From contig WPIO01000100.1 of NCBI GenBank assembly GCA_009760855.2, forward strand, positions 1,014,501 to 1,078,500: DNA of 64,000 bases, in the 5' to 3' direction. Below the pieces are notes generated by a model, which saw only the letters and a program-made list of their open reading frames with translations, searched no databases and had not been told where the DNA came from. Below, one piece after another: positions 44,612-56,039 of this stretch (position 1 is its first letter; every line of letters starts with the position of its first letter). The stretch is from Cristatella mucedo (Eukaryota; Bryozoa; Phylactolaemata; Cristatellidae). The position numbers were made by a program, and so were the translations under genes.

Positions 44612-44701
44612 TTATATTTCTGAAACTGACTTGAACGGCCGTGAGCGAGGCCATTCCTGGACCTTATGGAAGAGCATTAGTGCTTTAGCATATTCTCCAC
44701 G
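44612..44701 (-). CDS. Possible terminal exon fragment, unknown protein
   Basis: On the minus strand a CTTCTATCTTGCAAG acceptor-like site is followed by 29 codons starting RGEYAKALMLFHKVQEW, then TAA. The first half resembles a TPR-type helix only in composition. No partner exon is known; this may be chance. Confidence 0.15.
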   Translation of the reverse strand, partial: RGEYAKALMLFHKVQEWPRSRPFKSVSEI

Positions 44702-45613
44702 CTTGCAAGATAGAAGGTCATTTCAGATGATGGATTGTCACGATGGTCCAAGTGCAGCTGAACATGAATTTAGTCCATGCTGGCAGCAATTGACTTGTTG
44801 CTGAAGAAATAAGGAATTCGTGTATCCTTTGATCATCGCACCTGCAAGTAAACAAGCTTTAGTAAGTCTAGTCCTGGTACATAGCAGCACTCTCTGAGAT
44901 GCTTTCAGCGAGCATTACACTTCAATGCATTATAAGTGAATGGTACAAAGTCATCCAGAATGCTAAGACAAAGTGAAATAAATTATCTTCTCTTTGGAAC
45001 TTCAACAACTAAAACCTCATTTTTTAACAGTCGAGTTGTTATCAAAATGAAGCATGCTATTCAGAAATCCCTAAGACCAAGTGCACAGATTCTACCGTTA
45101 ATCCTTAATATAATCACATATCCCTAAATAAAATATACCAAGTCAGAAGCCGGATCGCGCTGTGTGTCAGATCGACACGTCTGGCTCTAACTTCGAGGTA
45201 CTAGCAGAGTGCAGGTAAGGTGTTCTTACTTCAGGCAACGGGTTCGAGTGCGGATGGGAGCAGATCTCCTATGCTAACTTACTGCAGGCAACTGAACCAA
45301 TTCTGCTGCTACCTCAATTTGGCTTTTTGATCAGGTCATCATTAAACTGGGGTTATTGTATTTTAAGTTTTCGGAGACCTCTTTTCGTCACAGGGTCTTA
45401 GACTAGTAGTAATATGCTAGTATTGTGCACGAGACGTTATTCATAACCTAAAGCCTTGCAAGGTGTCTCTTACTAGCCAGGTGCAAAAAAGGCAAAACAT
45501 GCAACGGCTCTTATGGTTGTTATGCAAACGATGCATTGAAATTGCATACTCGTTACCTGCTTTTACATACATGTCTTGATGAATAAACGATGATGCGTCA
45601 GAAGAACAATCAG

Positions 45614-45815
45614 TTATCCGAGTGTTTGGGCATTTCCTTGGAGTATAGCATCCATCGGACCAGCGGACAGCAAGCCATATAAAGCATTTGGTTGACCTTC
45701 TCTTGGAGAGTGGGTCACGGCTAACAGCCAATCGGTTTTGCCGAACTGGATTCTTCCAGTTGTGAAACCAATTACTAACCCGATTCCGAAGAGCGCGCCT
45801 ACAAGAGATGACAAT
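45614..45815 (-). CDS. Possible terminal exon of a membrane protein
   Basis: On the minus strand a strong acceptor (TCCTCTCTTCACAG, ending at 45816) precedes 66 open codons. They contain one hydrophobic segment (SLVGALFGIGLVIGFTTG) followed by a soluble tail (KTDWLLAVTHSPREGQ, ALYGLLSAGPMDAILQGN) and a TAA at 45614-45616. The frame needs one base at its start to complete a split codon. The tandem array at 46.5-51.1 kb, whose likely coding strand is also minus, lies upstream and could supply earlier exons. Family not recognised. Confidence 0.35.
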
Positions 45816-46202
45816 CTGTGAAGAGAGGACGCGAAAGCTGTCGATGCTTAATGAATCTGCCTTTTTTGGCTAAGCTCCACTATTGTTGAGGCACAATGCT
45901 GGAAGTTCTGACAGCTGCAAGCCTCCTAAGTCAGGGTGAGGACATTGTGAGTCCACGTGCTACACGATATGCAGTTAGACATTAGCTAGTTCCTTGGTTT
46001 TCTTGTCGAACCAAACCCTGACTGCAATCAGCTTGAAACTCCACTTGAAAAAGACCAGACTGCCATATTTGAGTCAAAGAAAAAAATTCTTTTACACTGC
46101 AACATGGAGAAATAGAGGGGCCAGGAAATGAGAATGGAATGAAGCAATCAGGAATCAAAAGCCGACGAGTGCCTCTACTGAGAAGTACTAGACAAACCAG
46201 AC

Positions 46203-46380
46203 GGTGAACCGTGACGGCACACTAGGTAAGGCTGTTGCTTTCCACCACCTTAATCCCGAGATCGCGAGTTCTAATCTTACAGTGGGCGATCATTTATCGC
46301 CGATGCGAGCAGTGGCGACAGCCGAAAAGGCTTTTCTGTTGCCATACACAAGAGGCCGTTAAATCAGCTAGCATTTATCT
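46203..46380 (+). mobile_element. SINE-A copy
   Basis: GAACCGTGACGGCACACTAG, a diverged B box (CGCGAGTTCTAATCTTACAG), body GGCGACAGCCGAAAAGGC, end GGCCGTTAAATCAGCTAGCA. Confidence 0.9.
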
Positions 46381-46489
46381 ACTAGATGTCCTCGGCGAGG
46401 CAATCGTGTGTGACACTAGTGGAAGTTTAATCAATAACATCCGAATTCTGCACGACTGACTGAGCATCGTCACAGTGCTCATGCTACGA

Positions 46490-47230
46490 AGCAGCTTACC
46501 AGTGCTGGGGTAACTAGAATGGCTCGCGACAACTGCCGCACACACACTCCACCCTGGCTGTGTCGGATCTGAAGTACTGCAGACACTAGTGAGAATTCTA
46601 CGACGAGACCGGCAGCATTGTGTGTAGCATCTGCCGCCTCTTGCACAACCAGCTGCACGGAAAACCACTTATTTTGGGATGGATTATGGCCATCAGTTAT
46701 AAAACTACCACAAACGCTCGCTGTAGGCAAAACATGACATCCCTTGGACCTTTCAAATAAAACCGGGGTCACCAACTCATGAAAACGCTTACCATTTTTC
46801 AGGTTAATCAAACCGGTCTAAAAGAATCGGGAAAGCTAGCTCACTAGAGCGAAAACAACATGAACGGAGTTCGAGCGAATTTCCAGGAACGTGGGCAGCT
46901 TGTTGCCTTGGGGAATGCAAATGCTAGTAGCTCAAGATGCCCACTGCTTGGGATGGCGAGGGTGGCAAAGTGGATTTTCTCCGCGCCCAAGACGCTGCAT
47001 CAATCGTGCTTCCTTCCATGCATGTGCGCAATAGTTTGAACTTGCAGGCTATACCTATTGGCTCAGAGCTGTGCCAATCTGGAGAGCTGTCGCTTGGTAA
47101 TAAAGCGCCCGGAGCTACTAATACTAGCGAAGGCGGCCCTATTCTAGGCGTCCGCTTACCGCGAACATTGCAGCTATGTCTGTACGACAAGAGGCGGCAT
47201 CAGGATCCAAATGTTCGTCAGATACGCGTC
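46490..47230 (-). other. Array unit 1 (subtype alpha)
   Basis: The minus frame at 46479-46811 contains SVCGSFITDGHNPSQNKWFS and AADATHNAAGLVVEFSL. A possible exon at 46602-46720 is bounded by CAG (acceptor side) and GTAGAA (donor side), with a 72-bp possible intron up to GTAAGC at 46787-46792. A plus-strand frame (46937-47233) also stays open, so strand assignment is not final. Confidence 0.4.
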
Positions 47231-48240
47231 TGACGGTTCAGATGCAACTGGACCCCCTCCAGCACACCCGCCAGAGGTAGCACATATATGTGCTGTTGTA
47301 CTAGAATCTCGGCTGGAGGAATTTCGGCTCGGAAGTGCTGCAGGCAAGAGTGAGGCTTCTATCTTTCGATTTCTTACGACAAGACCAGCTGCAATGTGTG
47401 CCTCATCAGCTGCCTTTTGCCCGATCAGTTGCATGGAAAACTTCCTAGTATTGGATCGATTATAGAAATCGGGTAGAAAACGACCAGTAACGCTCTCTTC
47501 GGCAAAACATGACAACCCTTGGATATCTGAAATAAAACATCGGTCACCAAATCATGAAAACCGTTACCATTTTCAGGTCAATCAAACCTGTCAAATAGAA
47601 AAGTGAAAGCTAGCTGTGTGGGTTGGTAACAACATGAACAAAGTTCGTGCGAATTTCCATAAATTTGGGCAGCTCATTGCCTTGGGGAATGCAAATGCTC
47701 CTAGCTCGAGATGCCCACTGCTTAGGATGGCTAAGTTTGCAGAGTGGATTTTTTCCGCACCTAGACGCAGCCTTAATCGTGCTTCCTTCCATGCAAGTGG
47801 GCGATAGTTCGTACTTTCAGGCTATACCGATTGGCTCCGAAGTATGCCAATCAGTAGAGCCATCATTTTTTGTTAACAACACCCGGACGTACTAATGCTA
47901 GCTCAGGCGGCCTTATTCTAGGCGTCCTCAGACCGGGAACGGTGCAGCAATGGCTGGAAGGCCAAAGGCGGAATCGCTTCCCAAACGTTTTTCAGATACG
48001 CGTCTTCGATTCGTATGCAACTAGACAGTTCCGCGCCTGTCGCAGCTGGCCGACCACACGAACGGGCACGAAGACAAGGTGAAGATGGGCGACAGGAGAG
48101 CACCTAAGAGCAGCCTAAGCTCGACTTTGGCTCCGCTCGAAGCCAGCGACCGTTTAGGGCTTACAGCGGCCACAGACTTTAGAAAAAACCAGTGACAGCT
48201 CGGCAGAGGCACCAGCCAGCACTCCCCCGGTCCCCTCCAG
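47231..48240 (-). other. Array unit 2 (subtype beta, with extra module)
   Basis: The minus frame 47174-47515 reads SVTGRFLPDFYNRSNTRKFS and AADEAHIAAGLVVRN. The AAGLV codons are followed by a clean donor, GTAAGA. The ~200-bp extra module sits at about 48030-48240. Confidence 0.4.
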
Positions 48241-49200
48241 GACATGCTTCAGAGGGAGCTCATATATGTGCAGTTGAGCTAGAATCTCGGCTAGACGAAT
48301 GTCGGCTCTGAAGTATTGCAGACACTAGTGAGAATTCTTCGACGAGACCAGCTGCATTGCGTGTAGCATATGCTGCCTCTTGGGCAACAAGCTGCACGGA
48401 AAACCACTTAGCATTAGATGGATTATGGCAATTGGTTAGAAAACGGCCACTAACGCTCTCTGTAGGCAAAACATGACAACCCTTGGACCACTGAAATAAA
48501 GCCGGGGTCACCAAGTCAAGAAAACCATTACCATTTCTCAGGTTAGTCAAAACGGTCAGGAAGAAGTGGGTAAGCTAGCACGTTAGAGCAATAAGACCAT
48601 GAACGGCGTTCGAGCGAATTTCCTGGAACTTGGGCAGCTTGTTGCCTTGGGGAATGCCAATGCTCGTAGCTCAAAATGCCAACTGCTTGGGATGGTGAGG
48701 GTGGCAGAGTGGATTATTTCTGCGCCTAGACGCTGCCTCAATCGCGCATCCTTCCATCCATGTGCACGATAGATCGTACATGCAGGCCATACCTATTGGG
48801 TCAGATCTGTGCCAATCTGGCAAGCTGTTGCTTTGTATTGAAACGCCCGGAGCGACTAATGCTAGCTAAGGCAGCCCTATTCCAGGCGTCTGGCGACCGC
48901 GAACGGTGCAGCTAGGGCCGGAAGACCCAAAGCGGAAGCGCTTGCCAAACATTTGTCAGATACGCGTATGACGATTCGAATGCAACTGCACCGTTCTGCG
49001 CCTGTCGCAGCTGCCCGACCACGCGATCGGGCACGATGACGAGGTAAAGAAGGCGGACAGGAGAGCATCGCAGAGTAGCCTAAGGTCGACATCGGCATCG
49101 CACCGAGCCGGCGATAGTTCAGGGCCTACAGCGGCCACGGACTTTGGAAGGAACCAGTGTCAGCTCGGTAGGGGCGACAGCCAGCACCACATCACCCTTA
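48241..49200 (-). other. Array unit 3 (subtype alpha, with extra module)
   Basis: The minus frame 48260-48550 reads SVSGRFLTNCHNPSNAKWFS and NAAGLVEEFSLVSAILQ. Extra module at 48990-49200. Confidence 0.4.
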
Positions 49201-49930
49201 GTTCCCATCGAGGACATGCGTCAAAGGGAGCACATTTATATGTGCAGCAGTGCTAGAATCTCGGTTAAAAGAATGTCGGATCTGAAGTGCGTCAGACACT
49301 AGTGAGAATTCTACGACGAGACCGGCAGCATTGTGTGTAGCATCTGCAGCCACTTGCACAACCAGCTGCACGGAAAACCACCTTTTTGTGGGATAGATTA
49401 TGGCCATCCGTTAGAAAACGACCACTAACGCACTTCGTAGGCAACACATGACATCCCATGGACCTATGAAATAAATTCGGGGTCCGCAACTCATGAAAAC
49501 GCTTACCATTTTTCAGGTTTATCGAGCCGGTCTAAAGGAATCGGGAAAGCTAGCTCACTAGAGCGATAAGACCATTAACGGCGTTCGAGTGAATTTCCAG
49601 GAACTTGGGCAGCTTGTTGCCTTGGGGAATGCAAATGCTCGTAGCTCAAGTTGCCCCGTCTTGGGATGACGAGGGTGGCAGAGTGGACTTTCTCCGCGCC
49701 CAAGACGCTTCATCAATCGTGCTTCCTTTCATGTTTGTGCGCGATAGTTCTTACTTGCAGGCTATACCTATTGGCTCAGAGCTGTGCCAATCTGACAAGC
49801 TGTCACTTGGTAATAAAACGCCCGGAGCTACTAATGCTAGCGAAGGCGGCCCTATTCTAGGCGCCCGCTTACCGCGAACATTGCAGCTACGGCTGTACGA
49901 CAAAAGGCGGCATCAGGATCCAAACGTTCG
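49201..49930 (-). other. Array unit 4 (subtype alpha)
   Basis: Nearly identical to unit 1 over most of its length, with a frameshift splitting the minus frame (49198-49407 and 49292-49489). If the frame is real, this unit is damaged. Confidence 0.4.
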
Positions 49931-50430
49931 TCAGATACGCGTCTGACGGTTCAGATGCAACTGGACCCCCTCCAGCACACCCGCCAGAGGTAGCACATAT
50001 ATGTGCCGTTGTACTAGAATCTCGGCTGGAGGAATTTCGGCTCGGAAGTGCTGCAGACAAGAGTGAGGCTTCTATCTTTTGATTTCTTACGACAAGACCA
50101 GCTGCAATGTGTGCCTCATCAGCTGCCTTTTGCCCGACCAGTTGCATGGAAAACTTCCTAGTATTGGATCGATTATAGAAATCGGGTAGAAAACGACCAG
50201 TAACGCTCTCTTCGGCAAAACATAACAACCCTCTCATCTCTGAAATAAAACAGCGGTCACCAAATCGTGAAAACCGTTACCATTTTCAGGTCAATCAAAC
50301 CGGTCAAATAGAAAAGTGAAAGCTAGCTGTGTGGGTTGATAACAACATGAACAAAGTTCGTGCGAATTTCGAGGAACTTGGGCAGCTCATTGCCTTAGGT
50401 GAGTCTGTCAAGGGTCTCACGGTTCAGATG
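49931..50430 (-). other. Array unit 5 (subtype beta, shortened)
   Basis: Close to unit 2 (minus frame 49887-50237) but cut after the anchor at 50390, where it joins unit 6 sequence directly (TTAGGTGAGTCTGTCAAGGG). Confidence 0.4.
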
Positions 50431-51140
50431 CAACTGGACCCCATTCAGCACACCCGTCGGAGGGAGCACATATATGTGCCGTTGTACTAGATTCTCGGCA
50501 AGAGGAATGGTGGCTCTGAAGTACTGCAGACACTAGTGAGGCTTTAACGACTACACCAGCTGCAAGTGTGTAGTATCAGCTTCCTGTTGCACGACCAGCT
50601 GCACGGAAAACCTCCTAGTACGGGATGGATGATAGCAATTGGTTAGAACGCGACCACTAACGCCCTGTTTTCCTAAAACACAACAACCCTTGGATCTTTG
50701 AAATAAAACTGGGGTCACCACGTCATGAAAACCCTTTTTTCAGGACAATCAAACCGGTCCAAAAGAATACCGAAAGCTGGCTCTTTATGGCGAACACAAC
50801 ATGAACGGCGTTCGTGCGAATTTACGTGAACTTGTGCAGCTTGTTGCCTTGGGGAATGCAAATGCTCCTAGCTCTAGATGCCCACTGCTTATGATGGCTA
50901 GGTGGGCAGAGTGGATTTTTTCCGTGCCTAGACGCTGCCTCAATCGTGCTTCCTTCCATGCATGTGCACGCTAGCTAGTTCGTACTCTCAGGCCATGCCT
51001 ATTAGCTCAGAGCTGTGCCAATCTGGAAAACTGTAGCTTTGTATAAAAACGCTCGGAGCTACTAATGTCAGGGAAGGCGGCCTAATTTTTGGCGTCCGCC
51101 TACTGGGAACGGTGCAGCTACGGCTACGAATGACAGCTAG
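50431..51140 (-). other. Array unit 6 (diverged edge unit)
   Basis: Most diverged member: the minus reading around 50500-50690 keeps GVSGRVLTNCYHPSRTRRFS and QLVVQ but is interrupted. This is typical of an array edge. Confidence 0.35.
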
Positions 51141-51239
51141 GGCAACCCCACATTGCCGAACTTCAAGTATCTCCAAGTCGGCAGTGACCTGCCTTTGGAT
51201 ACCTGCTCGTTCCGTAGCAGCCACCTCTCTGCCGCTTCG

Positions 51240-52440
51240 GTAATCGGTTCGCTTCCGGTAGAGAAACTTTTAGTATGAGAGGACGCCTAGTTTGAACTGA
51301 AAGAATACTCATTTAAGCGCCACCGGTGTGCCATGACTTTACCAGGTTTGGCCTTGAGGGCATTCTTACATTTGAAACTACTGGATGGGTACTTCGAAGT
51401 CGCCTGCCAGCCCGAAGAGCTGGTGACTTCGAAGCAGCGATTGAATAGGCTCGAGACTGCGAGACCTCGAGACCAGCTGCATCTCTTCTACCGACTTGCT
51501 GTCTGCTTACTCCGAACTATTAGTCAAGTTATATATTTTACAAAAAAAACAAAGTGCATTGATAATAAGGCAAAGTATAAAAGTCATAAGAATTAAGCAC
51601 TCACCAAGTTTCCCTCGCGTATTTCGATCTAGCTCGCGCATTTTTATCTACTAAGGTTCAACAAGCTTGGATACAAGTCGCACACGTAGTGCCGAGATAT
51701 TTAAGTATTGTTTTGACATTTCCATTAATTAACAGGAATTATATTCAAAAATAAATTCGCGATTATAGGGTTTTATAGAAACTGGTGTCGTTGCACGATA
51801 AAAGCAGTTAATTATACGCAGAGTAATCCACTATATTGAAATACCTGCTAGTTTACTTAGTGGCCGTACATTTTAAGGTTTCGGATATGCTCAAAGACAG
51901 TGGGGTTCAAAACTAACATATCAGATTTATGGGTAAACAAACAAAAATATCGTACTTGCATGAATTGGAGCTTTGAAAGCATGAAAATAGCATTGAATTT
52001 GACGGTCAGATTTGACCCGACCAAAAAGAAGCAATTCTTCGTTTCCCCTAGTAGCAGATGTCCTCTGGAAATCTCCAAATGTCTATGATGAATGCCCGAT
52101 GGGAAAACGCTTGCTGATCGCTTGCATTTAGCCCATGTCAACCAATGGAATCAATTTTTCAGATACAGTATAATCGCTTACCAATTTCTCCAACAGTTTT
52201 ACAAAAAAATATGCTAACTTTGAGTTGCTACTATCGGACCGAAAGACGAAACCCTTATTAAATGGCAAGGCAAGCACGATGGATGCAACAGTGTGCAACG
52301 CGAGAGGTCGCCGGTCAAGCACGCGCGAAAAATACTCATCCTCAACGTCGAAGAGATAAACGGCTACTTCGGAGAACCAGAATGTCTTCTTAATGGAAGA
52401 GCCCTACAAAATGTGGTAAGAGCATTATTATTTTGTTAAC
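51240..52440. other. Unassigned; short open frames
   Basis: An 87-codon plus frame (51333-51596) and minus frames at 51857-52141 and 52128-52322 have protein-like composition but no recognisable family and no clear splice context. Confidence 0.25.
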
Positions 52441-52449
52441 GACGGAGAG

Positions 52450-52780
52450 CTGAAAGACAAGTTGCAGAGACGAATTCCAAACCGGATTCAGGAAGACGAA
52501 ACCAAACGAAAGCCGGGGAGGCTCATTTTCGCACCCGAAAATCAGCGGGATTGCTGCGCACGCTCCTCGCAGCTAGCTCGCTCTAGTCTCCGAGAGCTGT
52601 CACAGCCAGGCGGGAAAGCAAGCGAGCAGCTCAGCGATCGTGCGTGCGCGACGTCTCTCACTGCAGCTCTGATTACTCTAGCGGCGATGTGGGTTCGCCC
52701 AAGGACCGCACAGCCGGTGCAGCGAGGAGCTGTAGTAGTGCCCACTTGGTCGGATATCCGGTTAAACGGCGTACGTGGCA
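52450..52780 (+). promoter_or_regulatory. Possible CpG-type promoter / 5' UTR of the 52.8-57.4 kb gene
   Basis: CpG-enriched sequence (GCGATCGTGCGTGCGCGACG near 52634-52654) directly upstream of a good ATG at 52781. No TATA box seen. Upstream ATGs and a 110-codon frame (52462-52794) overlap it. Confidence 0.35.
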
Positions 52781-52909
52781 ATGCCATTTATTGACATGGA
52801 GACTCTATCTCGCAGTGAGCCGCAACTAAACGCTGTGGAAATCGTCAACGGAATCGCGTTATCAAGTATATGGGACTTTTCTAGCAACTCGTCGCAGTTC
52901 GAGAGCTTC
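52781..52909 (+). CDS. Candidate first coding exon of an unrecognised host gene
   Basis: ATG at 52781 (G at -3) opens MPFIDMETLSRSEPQLNAVE and continues for 43 codons to SSQFESF, ending at a perfect donor TTC|GTGAGT (52910), phase 0. The composition is that of a normal soluble protein. The phase fits the next proposed exon. Product unknown. Confidence 0.45.
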
Positions 52910-53036
52910 GTGAGTCAGGAATTCTCGCGTTCACAAAAAACGGGAACATAATTGCCCCAGAGAAGCAAGCGTAACCGGAAAATGGCGATGATTACCTCGG
53001 GTGTCACCTAGCTCTTCCGATTTACCCGGACGGCAG

Positions 53037-53089
53037 GCCGACGTCCTTGTGGCGTTTCACCAAAATGGCCTCATCCTGTGGCCCACCGG
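53037..53089 (+). CDS. Candidate second exon of the same gene
   Basis: A GACGGCAG acceptor (ends 53036) and a perfect CCGG|GTAAGT donor (53090) enclose 53 bp. Entered in phase 0 it reads ADVLVAFHQNGLILWPT and leaves two bases, the phase needed by the terminal exon at 57168. A second frame through the same DNA (GCHLALPIYPDGRPTSLWRF) is also open, so the frame rests on splice phase only. Other exons may exist between 53.1 and 57.1 kb. Confidence 0.38.
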
Positions 53090-53196
53090 GTAAGTTAGGA
53101 ACGTGGGGTGTTACCCGTTAATAAATTGCTTAATTTCGCTCACTCAGGATTACTTTAACGAGAGAAAATTTTGCGATGTTGTTCTCTTCTGTCTAT

Positions 53197-54640
53197 TTAA
53201 GAAAATACATTTTCGAGAATGCTGAAGCACATTAGCACCAACCTAAGTTGCGGTCGTCTGGCGGATGACGTTGAGCTGCTCATAGTTTGTATTTCCGTTT
53301 CCGTTTTATTAGCTCGAGCTATCGTACGGGTTGGATCTGCCTTAGTGTTGTTGCGGAGCTGCTTCAAACGCGTAAAGCTGTTGACTTGCGTTGCCGCGTC
53401 AATCGCTGGAGTTCTTTCTTCAGTCGAGCCATCAGCCATACAAAGTTCGAGGCGGTGCGCGATGTCAACTTGATTTTATTTTCTCTCATGGCTGCATTGT
53501 GTGGCGAAACTTTAGCTCCGTCAAGAAATTTCAAATTCCATCCTGGATCGGCGATATCAACCGGTAAACGTGCTTATCAGAGGCGACCAGCCAGGCCGCT
53601 AGTCGGTAGCTGGCCTGCTGGGCACTGTGCGTGCACCGGCTCAATGCATCTGAGGTTCTTAGAGGCAGCGAGCCACGTCAGACGACAAACAGAAGACACT
53701 CGGCACGGCAGCTACGGCGCTAGACTGCTAAAAACCACACAGATGTTCAACGTCACATCCGTTCAGTTGACCCAGGCTGGATTGAGCCGGGCAAGCAGAC
53801 GGGCGCTGGACGGGCCGCGCATGCGTACTAAGTCCCTGAGTAAGCTGAGCCAAACTATTAGTGGATCCGCGATGAGGGTTGAGGGCGTGTCGACTGATTT
53901 CGTTTCGAGCCTCGGGACGCGGCGAACCGCCCACCCACCGCGAGCGCCAGCGAGAGTGGAGCACGAATGTGCCACCCAGCGCGAGCGGCCCGTGCTGGGT
54001 GCCAATAGCGAAAATCAGAAGCCACCGAGGCGATTCGATCGCAGCCGTACGACAGTTGGTACGGCGGCGATCCGCTAAACCACAATACAGCTCTGGCGGT
54101 TAGATAGTACTGGTAGCGAGCACCTCCTAGCCACGCAATACAGAGGCCTCGGAAAGGGGTTTACTTATCTGCTACAACCCCAAGTTTTCTGTGGTTTGAT
54201 CTCTAAGGCACACCAGCAGGTACGTGTAAACTGGCAGGAGGTGCTCAGGCCACCTCCGTCCATCTATGGCATGGTTCCAGACGCTTCTTTCTTGGGAAGA
54301 GGGAAGGCGGGGGTTGACAGGCCAGCCAACATCTATCAGCAGCTTCCGCGAGTATCGGACCAATTCTAAAGGCCGAATCGCCGCTGCTCGTCTCCGAGCT
54401 TCCTGGCCTGCTCCTAAGCGCTTCCTCTCTAACCGCACTGACGCTCCTCTCTGGCTCACTGCTCCAGGACAAAGGGGCTCTAGCCCGCCGCCGAACAGCT
54501 CTTGTTCGCGCTAAAATTTAGCCAAAGCCAGCAGGGCGCTACAAGTGTAAGCGTTTGCGGGATCTTTACATTGCAGCCAGCTCTAACGGCAATTGAGCTA
54601 GCCATGTACGCTTCAATTGGCTTCGCATACCCTTTGTTCT
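53197..54640. other. Presumed intron with long open frames
   Basis: The longest frame of the window (263 codons, 53287-54078, plus) and an 80-codon minus frame (53197-53439) lie here. Neither shows a recognisable domain or splice context. GC content is raised in 53500-54080. Treated as unassigned. Confidence 0.3.
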
Positions 54641-54910
54641 ATCTAATGTATCTCCGTCAGTAACTCCACAAAGTCATAAAGACCATGTGGGCGTTACGCA
54701 GGAGAGTTTTGTATAGCGCACTCACAGCCTAAGCGGCTTTCGGTACGCATTCGGTAGCCAACAGACTTCGTCTCACGCAACAAAGAGAAAGTGGGAAGCA
54801 TAGCAGAGTTAGGAGAGCAGTTGAGGTAGTGAGTAGCATAGAAGTAGCAGTTCAGGACCGCTGAAAAAGATGTGCCATAGTCGGCAGTTGGAGAGTAGAT
54901 GTCGTTGCGC
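54640..54910 (-). mobile_element. LINE-B copy, 3' end
   Basis: CTAATGTATCTCCGTCAGTA, then the full 3' segment with ATTCGGTAGCCAACAGACTT. The minus frame keeps MLPTFSLLRETKSVGYRMRT. 5' truncated near 54905. Confidence 0.9.
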
Positions 54911-55227
54911 AATAGCGCGGCAGGCTACAAGAAAGAGTACAGTGCTGTCACCGCGACTTTTCATGAACATGTGCGTAACCTCGTTGTATCGTTGCACTCC
55001 AGTTTGTCCTCGTTCCACTAGCGAGAAGCTGCTCTCTGCTGCGGCTGATCAAGCTGATGCTGTCGTGTTATGCATGTGGGCGATGATTCCGATAGCTTCG
55101 GCAACACGATATGTGTGTGTGCAGAGGTTACAGTCGCTCAGTTGACGTGTGCATGTTGATTTTCTCTTTTTTTGCCTATTGCTCCATTCATTTGTTCGAT
55201 AGCTCTTGAAACTTGCAAAACCGGCTT

Positions 55228-55642
55228 TCATAGGATTCAGCCTGTTCGTGCCCTGAGGTCCTCTGTGGACAATAAATTAGCTGTCCCATTCCTCCGCTTA
55301 AAGACAGTTGGCGACAGAAGCTTTAGCTCTGCAGGTCCTAGACTGTGGAACTCGCTTCACAATTCTTGCGCAACGACAACTACTCTCCTACTGCCGACTA
55401 GGGCACATCTTTTTCAGCGGTCCTGAGCTGCTACTTCTATGCTACTCACTACCTCAACTGCTCTCCTGACTCAGCTATGCTTCCCATTTTCTCTTTGTTG
55501 CGTGAGATGAAGTCTGTTGGCTACCGAATGCGTACCGAAAGCAGCTTAGGCTGTTAGTGCGCTATACAAAACTCTCCTGTGCAACACCCACATTGTCTTT
55601 ATGACTTTGTGGAGTTACAGACGGAGATGCATTACATTACAT
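55228..55642 (+). mobile_element. LINE-B copy, 3' end
   Basis: From ATTCAGCCTGTTCGTGCCCT through DNKLAVPFLRLKTVGDRSFS and SAGPRLWNSLHN to the tail GCATTACATTACAT. It forms an inverted pair with 54640-54910, about 320 bp apart. Confidence 0.92.
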
Positions 55643-55727
55643 AGGATGAGTGCTGCTACACGAGTTTTGGCCATCCAGACTGATCGTGAACTTGTCCGGG
55701 GCAACCCTGCTGCCTATCCTGGGAACA

Positions 55728-55905
55728 CAATGCCGCGATGGCACACTAGGTCAGGCAGTTGCTTTTCACGACCTCGGTCCCGAGGTCGTGGTTGTGAATC
55801 TTGTGCTGTGGGCGATTCTTTATAGCCGCTGGCTGCAAGCGGTGGTGGTAGCCGTAAAGGGTCTTCTGTCGCTATACAAAAGAGGCTGTTAAATCAGCCA
55901 GTATT
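55728..55905 (+). mobile_element. SINE-A copy
   Basis: TGCCGCGATGGCACACTAGG, hairpin CACGACCTCGGTCCCGAGGT, body GGTGGTAGCCGTAAAGGGTC, end GAGGCTGTTAAATCAGCCAG. Confidence 0.93.
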
Positions 55906-56039
55906 TTGTTATTTAGTCTATGTGGAATGAATCCAGTGCTTATTCAGTAGCATTCTGAACATCAATGATCTTTCATTTTCTCCTGAGTACCAGTGTCAGC
56001 AGCTTACTAAAATGCTACCTTACTCGCTGCTCCCCCTGC

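Larger units (their letters stand above)
46490..51140 (-). repeat. Tandem array of six gene-like units
   Basis: Six related units follow one another. The shared anchor TTGCCTT(G/A)GG starts at about 46903, 47677, 48642, 49617, 50390 and 50844, giving spacings near 774, 965, 975, 773 and 454 bp. The longer units carry an extra ~200-bp module (about 48030-48240 and 48990-49200). On the minus strand a frame recurs with shared residues (GRFL.D..N, FS.QLV.Q.AAD..H.AAGLV), at 46479-46811, 47174-47515, 48260-48550, 49198-49489 (frameshifted), 49887-50237 and in part near 50500-50690. Splice-like signals recur: GTAAGC or GTAATG donors (for example 46787-46792), CTACAG acceptors (46721-46723) and pyrimidine tracts. 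Two subtypes exist. Product unknown; coding strand inferred from residue-level similarity. Confidence 0.8.

Noticed and set aside
46490-51140. CRISPR array or rDNA/histone cluster
   Set aside because: Units are 0.45-0.98 kb with no short direct-repeat/spacer pattern, and no rRNA or histone sequence was recognised.
53287-54078. 263-codon ORF, the longest in the window
   Set aside because: No recognisable domain, GC-raised composition, overlapping frames on the other strand equally open, and no splice context.
54809-55050. Possible minus-strand exon (QRYNEVTHMFMKSRGDSTVL) resembling a cation-chloride cotransporter C-terminus
   Set aside because: The similarity covers only a few residues, the acceptor is weak, and the 3' side runs into LINE-B.
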